A stretch of 10,745 nt of DNA from Pseudomonadota bacterium (GTDB taxonomy: Bacteria > Pseudomonadota > Alphaproteobacteria > Rhizobiales > Beijerinckiaceae). The position numbers and the translations under genes are program-made. The notes beneath the pieces are model-generated. The model had not been told where the DNA came from, searched no databases, and worked only from the letters and a program-made list of their open reading frames with translations. Shown here in pieces: positions 6,124-10,745 of the stretch (position 1 is the stretch's first letter; each line of letters begins with the position of its first letter). Location: NCBI GenBank assembly GCA_023452965.1, contig JAEXUU010000454.1, positions 1 through 10,745 of the forward strand, in the 5' to 3' direction.

Positions 6124-7674
6124 ATGACTGTCGAGAGCACCGCACCCAAGACGACGATGCAGCGATTTCTCGATACGGTCGAGAAAGTCGGGAACATGGT
6201 GCCCCATCCGGTCATCATCTTCCTGATCCTGATCGGTATCGTGATCGTGCTCTCCGCCGTGCTGAGCCTGTTCGGCGCGGCGGTGACCTTCGAGCGGATC
6301 AATCCCGACACGCACAAGGTCGAGACAGCGAGCACGGCGATCCGGAGCCTTCTGAACGTCGAAGGCATCCGCTTCATGTATTCGTCGCTGATCCCGAACT
6401 TCATGAGCTTCACCGCGGTGGGGTTGATGATCGTCGCGATGATCGGCGCCGGCGTCGCCGAGGAATCGGGCCTCGTCACCGCGCTGATCCGCAAGCTCGT
6501 GATCGTCTCCCCGGCCTGGGCGCTGACCTATATCCTTGCCTTCGTCGGCATCCTCGCCTCGATCGCAGCGGACGCCGGTTATCTCGTGCTGATCCCGCTC
6601 GCCGGCATCGCCTATCTCGCGGTCGGGCGGAACCCGCTGGCGGGCCTGGCGCTCGGCTTTGCGGCCGTCGCCGGCGCCTTTACCGTCAACATGCTGATCA
6701 AGCCGCTCGACGCGGTGCTGGTCGAGTTCACCAACGATGCGGCTCGCCTCGTCGACCCTAACCGGACGATCGGCCTCGCCTCCAATCTCTGGTTCTCGAT
6801 CGCCTCGGTGATCTTCCTGACCGTCGTCGTCGCCTTCATTACTGACAAAATGATCGCGCCGCGCCTGGGCGCCTATGATCCCTCGAAGGCGGCCGAGGGC
6901 ACGACAACCGAGCAGGGCGCCGTGCTGTCGGAATCGGAGTCGCGCGGCCTGCGCTATGCCGGCTTCGGCATGCTCGCGCTGATCGCGGTCTTCCTGGTGC
7001 TCACCATCCCGTCCTGGGCGCCGCTGCGCAATCCGACGACCGGCGAGCTGATCGGCAACTCGCCCTTCATGAACGGGCTGATCGCGCTGATCATGCTGAT
7101 GTTCCTGGTCAGCGGCTGGTGCTACGGCATCGGCGCCGGGACGCTGCGGACCCTGACCGAGGTGATCGCGGCGATCGAGAAGTCGATCAAGAGCATGGGC
7201 GGCACGATCTTCCTGTTCTTCGTGCTCAGCCAGTTCGTCGCCTATTTCACCTACACCAATATCGGCACGGTGATGGCGCTGAGCCTGTCGGGCGTCCTGC
7301 AGGCAGCCAATATCGGCGCATTGCCGCTGCTGCTCGGCTTCATCGTCGTGGTCGCGATCATCGACCTCCTGCTCACCGGCGCGCTCGCCAAATGGGCGAT
7401 CTTCGCGCCGGTCTTCGTGCCGCTGCTGATGAAGCTCGGCGTCGAGCCGGAGGCGGTGCTGGCGGCCTATCGCGTCGGCGATTCCCCGATGAACGCGATC
7501 ACCCCGCTCAACGCCTATTTCGCGCTCGTCGTCGGCTTCGCCCAGAAATACGACCGCAATGCCGGCGTCGGCACCATCGTCTCGCTGATGCTGCCCTATG
7601 TGGTGTGGATGTTCGTGCTGTGGACCGCCCTTTTCGCGGTCTGGAAGGTGCTGGGCTTGCCCTGGGGCCTCTGA
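6124..7674 (+). CDS. AbgT-family transporter
   Basis: Inner-membrane carrier of the AbgT family. Members are E. coli AbgT (p-aminobenzoyl-glutamate uptake) and MtrF/YdaH (reported to export sulfonamides). 516 residues, normal length. I chose the ATG at 6124 for its purine-rich ribosome-binding tract (6109-6119); an upstream in-frame ATG at 5995 would add 43 unlikely residues. Seen: cytosolic N-terminus then TM1 (about 27-50), GAGVAEESGL (108-117), IAADAGYLVLIPLAGIAY (147-164), PLDAVLVEFTNDAA (194-207), a hairpin/TM region GALAKWAIFAPVFVPLLMKLG (about 419-439), and AYRVGDSPMNAITPLNAYF (448-466). Asp196, Trp424, Pro442, Arg450, Asp453 and Pro461 match functional positions I recall from MtrF. 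At Trp minus 10 there is Asp414 where relatives have Asn, and at Trp minus 3 Leu421 where they have Ser. First gene of an apparent operon with a peptidase and an SLC13 permease. Substrate and transport direction are undetermined. Confidence 0.93.
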   Translation: MTVESTAPKTTMQRFLDTVEKVGNMVPHPVIIFLILIGIVIVLSAVLSLFGAAVTFERINPDTHKVETASTAIRSLLNVEGIRFMYSSLIPNFMSFTAVGLMIVAMIGAGVAEESGLVTALIRKLVIVSPAWALTYILAFVGILASIAADAGYLVLIPLAGIAYLAVGRNPLAGLALGFAAVAGAFTVNMLIKPLDAVLVEFTNDAARLVDPNRTIGLASNLWFSIASVIFLTVVVAFITDKMIAPRLGAYDPSKAAEGTTTEQGAVLSESESRGLRYAGFGMLALIAVFLVLTIPSWAPLRNPTTGELIGNSPFMNGLIALIMLMFLVSGWCYGIGAGTLRTLTEVIAAIEKSIKSMGGTIFLFFVLSQFVAYFTYTNIGTVMALSLSGVLQAANIGALPLLLGFIVVVAIIDLLLTGALAKWAIFAPVFVPLLMKLGVEPEAVLAAYRVGDSPMNAITPLNAYFALVVGFAQKYDRNAGVGTIVSLMLPYVVWMFVLWTALFAVWKVLGLPWGL

Positions 7675-7722
7675 TCGAACGCCAGTCCCGCACTGAAAAG
7701 CCAATCCAGACCCAAACCTCGG

Positions 7723-8934
7723 ATGGATGTCATGAGCACTGCCAATATTCCCCTCGACGTCGAAGGCGCGATCGGCCACCTGATGAACTTCCTCTCGGTC
7801 GAGGGCGTCACCGGCGAGGAGGCCGCAATCGCGGCCGCGGTCGGCGAAGCGCTGAAGAAGGCCGGCGTGCCTGCTTCCGCGATCCGCTTCGACGATGCCA
7901 ACACGCGTATCCCGGTGCCGACCCAGACCGGCAACCTGATCGTCGATCTGCCGGGCACGAAGCCCGGCCCGCGGCTGATGTTCTCGACCCATCTCGACAC
8001 GGTGCCGCTATGCGCCGGCGCCAAGCCGAAGCGCGAGGGTGACCGGATCGTCTCCGATGGCACCACAGCGCTCGGCGGCGATGCCCGCACCGGCGTCGCG
8101 CTGCTCGTCGTGCTGGCCGAGACGCTGATCAAGCACAAGCTGCCGCATCCGCCGATTACGCTGCTCTTCACCGTGCGCGAGGAGAGCGGCCTGCATGGTG
8201 CCCGCGAGCTCAACCCGGCCGAGCTCGGCGGGCCGGTCATGTGCATCAATGTCGACGGCCAGCTCGCCTCCGAGCTGATCATCGGCGCGGTCGGCCAGGA
8301 GAACTGGGAAGTCGAGATCAAGGGCAAGGCCTCCCATGCCGGCGTCGCGCCGGACAAGGGCATATCGGCGACCCTGGTCGGCGCGCTCGGCCTCGCCGAG
8401 GCGAAGCGCACCGGCTGGTTCGGCAAGGTCGTCAAGGGCGACGAGTTCGGCACCAGCAATATCGGCATCTTCGGCGGCAAGAACGGCAAGCCGGCCGGCG
8501 ACGCCACCAATGTCGTCACCGACTATGCCTTCCTGAAGGGCGAGGCACGCAGCCCCGAGCTCAGCTTCGCCACCAAGATCGTCGACGGCTACGAGGCGGC
8601 CTTCGCCAAGGCCAAGGCCGAGGTGACCGACCATGAGGGCGAGACCGCCGAGGTGACCTTCCGCCGGGCGGCTGCCTATCCCCCCTTCAAGCTCGCCGAC
8701 GACGCGCTGGTCGTGAAGCGCGCGACCAAGGCGCTCGAGCTGCTCGGCATCAAGCCGACCTATCTGTTCTCGAATGGCGGGCTCGACGCGAACTGGCTCG
8801 ACAAGGCCGGGATCCCGACCATCACCATCGGCGCCGGCCAGGCCGAGATCCATACGATCAAGGAATACGTCAAGCTCGACGAATACGAGAAGGGCTGCCG
8901 CCTCGGCATCCTGATGGCGACGCTCGAAGACTGA
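7723..8934 (+). CDS. M20-family zinc peptidase, PepT (tripeptidase)-like
   Basis: Cytosolic two-zinc metallopeptidase of clan MH, family M20, nearest in style to peptidase T (403 residues against about 408 for E. coli PepT). Visible active-site set: STHLDTV with zinc-ligand His90 and catalytic Asp92; LGGDARTG with bridging Asp120; REESG with general base Glu153 and zinc-ligand Glu154; INVDG with Asp178; and EIHT with His377. His205 in KASHAGVAP is the usual residue of the lid/dimerisation domain (about 190-305). The metal centre is complete, so the enzyme should be active. The bridging-Asp motif is GGDART rather than the GADDKA of classical PepT, marking a different subgroup. The gap to the AbgT stop is 48 bp. 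Start: ATG at 7723 has no clear ribosome-binding site; ATG at 7732 (three codons later) has a GGA about 8 bp upstream and is equally likely. It probably cleaves what the AbgT protein brings in (inference). Exact peptide or acyl-amino-acid substrate unknown. Confidence 0.9.
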   Translation: MDVMSTANIPLDVEGAIGHLMNFLSVEGVTGEEAAIAAAVGEALKKAGVPASAIRFDDANTRIPVPTQTGNLIVDLPGTKPGPRLMFSTHLDTVPLCAGAKPKREGDRIVSDGTTALGGDARTGVALLVVLAETLIKHKLPHPPITLLFTVREESGLHGARELNPAELGGPVMCINVDGQLASELIIGAVGQENWEVEIKGKASHAGVAPDKGISATLVGALGLAEAKRTGWFGKVVKGDEFGTSNIGIFGGKNGKPAGDATNVVTDYAFLKGEARSPELSFATKIVDGYEAAFAKAKAEVTDHEGETAEVTFRRAAAYPPFKLADDALVVKRATKALELLGIKPTYLFSNGGLDANWLDKAGIPTITIGAGQAEIHTIKEYVKLDEYEKGCRLGILMATLED

Positions 8935-8975
8935 GACGGATCGAGCGGGACGGTGACGGCCCAAGCAGACGCAAC

Positions 8976-8981
8976 AAGGAG
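8976..8981 (+). promoter_or_regulatory. Shine-Dalgarno AAGGAG deciding the GTG start of the SLC13 gene
   Basis: AAGGAG followed by an 8-base spacer to the GTG at 8990. It is the best ribosome-binding site in the operon and fixes the start of the third gene, which has no ATG nearby in frame. Confidence 0.75.
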
Positions 8982-8989
8982 CTGAGCGC

Positions 8990-10745
8990 GTGAGCCCGAT
9001 TGCCTATACCGCCCTGATCATCGCAGTCGCGGTCGTCCTGTTCGTCACGAACAAGGTGCCGGTCGTGCTGGTGGCGATGGGCACGGCGCTCTCGCTCTGG
9101 GCGACCGGCGTGCTGACCCTGCCGCAGGCGCTGGGCGGGCTCGGCGACCCCGCCGTGATCTTCATCGCGTCGCTCTTCATCATCAGCACCGCGCTCGAGG
9201 TCACCGGCGTCACGGCCTGGGCAGGCCAACTCCTGATCAAGGGCGCGGGCGAAGAGAGCCGAACGCGCCTTCTCCTGCTGACCATGACCCTCGTCGCCCT
9301 GCTGACCGCGCTGATCAGCGTTAACGGCGCCGTCGCGGCGCTGATGCCGGTCGTCGTGGTCATCGCGGTGCGGCTGCGGCGGAACTCGTCGCAGCTCTTG
9401 ATGCCCCTCGTCTTCGCGGCCCATGCCGGCTCGCTGCTGGCGCTGACCGGCACGCCCGTCAACGTGCTCGTCTCCGAGGCGGCGGCCGATGCCGGCGTCG
9501 GCGGCTTCGGTTTCTTCGAGTTCGCGCTCGCGGGCATCCCGCTGCTGCTCGGTTCGATGGCGATCATGATCCTGTTCGGCGAGAAGCTGCTGCCCCAGCG
9601 CAACGGCGCGACGATGCCGGCCGATTTCAGCCGGCATGCGCGCACGCTGGTCGAGCAGTACGGGCTCGCAAGCGGCGTCTTTCAGCTGCGCGTGCGTCCG
9701 ACCTGCCCCTATATCGGCCAGCCTGCGACCGCGGTCGATGTCAGCGGCTTTCCCGGCCTGCAGTTCGTCGCGATCCAGGAAGGCGAGAGCGGCGGCCCGC
9801 TGCGTCGCGGGACGATCGCCGAGGGCGACTTCATCCTCCTGCGCGGCGAGGCCGAGGCGGCCGCCAACCTGTCGGTCAAGATGCATCTCGCCTTCCGCGA
9901 CGAGGGTGCTGCGGCTGGCGAGGGCGAGGAGACGCTGTTCAATCGTCGCTCCGGCCTTGCCGAGGTGGTGATCCCGCCGCGCTCGGGCCTGATCGGCCAG
10001 AGTGTGTTTCCGGGCATGGTCACCGAAAGCGGCGACCTGATCATCCTCGCCGTCCAGCGCGCCGGCAATGAGGTCGTCGCCGCGAGCGCGACCAGCGATG
10101 GCGGCGGCATCGTGCTTCAGACCGGCGACACCATGCTGCTTCAGGGCACCTGGAAGGCCCTCGACACCCATCTCGACGATCCCGACGTGCTGGTCGTCAG
10201 CTCGCCGGAGCTCGTCCGGCGCCAGGCGGTGCCGATGGGCCCGGGCGCCAAGCAGGCGATCGTCATCCTGTTCGCGATGGTGCTGATGCTGGCGACCGGC
10301 ATCGTGCCGCCGGCGGTCGCCGGGCTGCTCGCGGCCGGCGCCGTGATCCTGTGCGGCATCATGAATGTCGAGCAGTCCTATCGCGCGATCTCGTGGACGA
10401 CGGTCATCCTGGTCGGTGCGATGATGCCGCTCTCTACCGCCATGGTGGAAACCGGCGCCGCCAAGATGCTGGCTGAGCGGCTGGTCTACATGGTCGGCGA
10501 TGCCGGGCCGATGGCGCTGCTGGCCGGCCTGTTCGTGCTGACCGCGATCATGGGCCAATTGATCAGCAACACCGCGACGGCGCTGATCGTCATCCCGATC
10601 GGCGTCGCGGCCGCGGCCAGCATGGGCATCTCGCCGCGTCCTGTGCTGATGAGCACCGCCGTCGCCGCCGCCGGCGCCTTCCTGACCCCGATCGCCACCC
10701 CGACGAATCTGATGGTGATGGGACCGGGCGGCTACGCCTTCGGCG
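8990..10745 (+). CDS. SLC13-family permease with two TrkA-C (RCK_C) domains, 3' end cut
   Basis: Inner-membrane carrier of the SLC13/DASS type (ion transporter superfamily); 585 codons are present and the stop lies beyond the window. Family members with this layout are about 590-610 residues, so little is missing. Order: first membrane half (about 1-198) with TGTPVNVLV (153-161); a soluble central region with two RCK_C/TrkA-C-like domains (about 222-300 and 318-400; GLQFVAIQEGE, GDFILLRGEAE, GLIGQSVFPG and GDTMLLQG are recognisable pieces); and a second membrane half (about 420 onward) with the signature QLISNTATALIVIP (523-536) and LTPIATPTNLMV (565-576). The first half has SVNGAVAALMP (110-120) where the symmetric SNT motif is expected. 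Such proteins carry dicarboxylates, sulfate or other anions with sodium or protons. The GTG start has AAGGAG 8 bp upstream. Gap to the peptidase gene is 55 bp, so probably the same operon; its task there is unknown. Confidence 0.88.
   Translation, partial: MSPIAYTALIIAVAVVLFVTNKVPVVLVAMGTALSLWATGVLTLPQALGGLGDPAVIFIASLFIISTALEVTGVTAWAGQLLIKGAGEESRTRLLLLTMTLVALLTALISVNGAVAALMPVVVVIAVRLRRNSSQLLMPLVFAAHAGSLLALTGTPVNVLVSEAAADAGVGGFGFFEFALAGIPLLLGSMAIMILFGEKLLPQRNGATMPADFSRHARTLVEQYGLASGVFQLRVRPTCPYIGQPATAVDVSGFPGLQFVAIQEGESGGPLRRGTIAEGDFILLRGEAEAAANLSVKMHLAFRDEGAAAGEGEETLFNRRSGLAEVVIPPRSGLIGQSVFPGMVTESGDLIILAVQRAGNEVVAASATSDGGGIVLQTGDTMLLQGTWKALDTHLDDPDVLVVSSPELVRRQAVPMGPGAKQAIVILFAMVLMLATGIVPPAVAGLLAAGAVILCGIMNVEQSYRAISWTTVILVGAMMPLSTAMVETGAAKMLAERLVYMVGDAGPMALLAGLFVLTAIMGQLISNTATALIVIPIGVAAAASMGISPRPVLMSTAVAAAGAFLTPIATPTNLMVMGPGGYAFG

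Noticed and set aside
5756..6145. N-terminal extension of the hydrolase to 516 residues
   Set aside because: The frame is open, but the extra 130 residues look random, overlap the AbgT start on the other strand, and would place the lipoprotein signal inside the protein.
6022..7992. 656-codon open frame on the minus strand
   Set aside because: It is antisense to the AbgT gene and the start of the peptidase gene. The product is rich in Arg, Asp, His and Gln with no membrane, fold or motif pattern: the usual mirror of a high-GC membrane-protein gene.
8870..10558. 562-codon open frame on the minus strand
   Set aside because: Antisense to the SLC13 permease gene, same Arg/Asp/His/Gln-rich composition and no recognisable domain; the plus-strand frame has a clear family identity.

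Overview
The window is high-GC DNA with long open frames on both strands, Shine-Dalgarno-led ATG and GTG starts and tightly packed operons. This fits an alphaproteobacterium, probably of the Hyphomicrobiales (a Bosea-like genome is my guess from protein style, not shown by the sequence). No tRNA, rRNA, CRISPR array, insertion sequence or phage gene was seen. It reads as a chromosomal region rich in transporters: eight protein genes, two of them cut by the window edges.

Left part (1-4339, all minus strand). Read in the direction of transcription, a GTG-started AraC-family regulator (4339-3293) overlaps by 4 bp (ATGA) an MFS transporter of the HcaT/phenylpropionate-permease type (3296-2088). 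After a 247-bp gap comes a lipoprotein membrane-fusion protein (1840-734), which overlaps by 4 bp (ATGA) the N-terminal part of an RND efflux permease (737 to beyond base 1). These are two transcription units: regulator plus importer-like MFS, and a two-gene RND efflux pump without a visible outer-membrane channel or local repressor.

Middle (4340-6123). An AT-richer control region lies upstream of the araC-type gene. It abuts a strong hairpin, probably the terminator of a single minus-strand gene for a DUF900-type alpha/beta hydrolase with a lipoprotein signal (5755-4595). A 368-bp gene-free region separates this gene from the divergent right-hand operon. A near-identical ~19-bp motif occurs once in each of these two control regions.

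Right part (6124-10745, all plus strand). Three genes follow one another with 48- and 55-bp gaps: an AbgT-family transporter (6124-7674), a PepT-like M20 zinc peptidase (7723-8934) and an SLC13-type permease with two central TrkA-C (RCK_C) domains (8990 to beyond the window). The arrangement resembles an uptake-and-cleave system like E. coli abgABT, but with a tripeptidase-like enzyme instead of AbgA/AbgB and a second carrier added. It is the most interesting part of the window: substrate unknown, perhaps a small peptide or acyl-amino acid. The AbgT protein also departs from the family at two positions that I recall as conserved near the conserved Trp.
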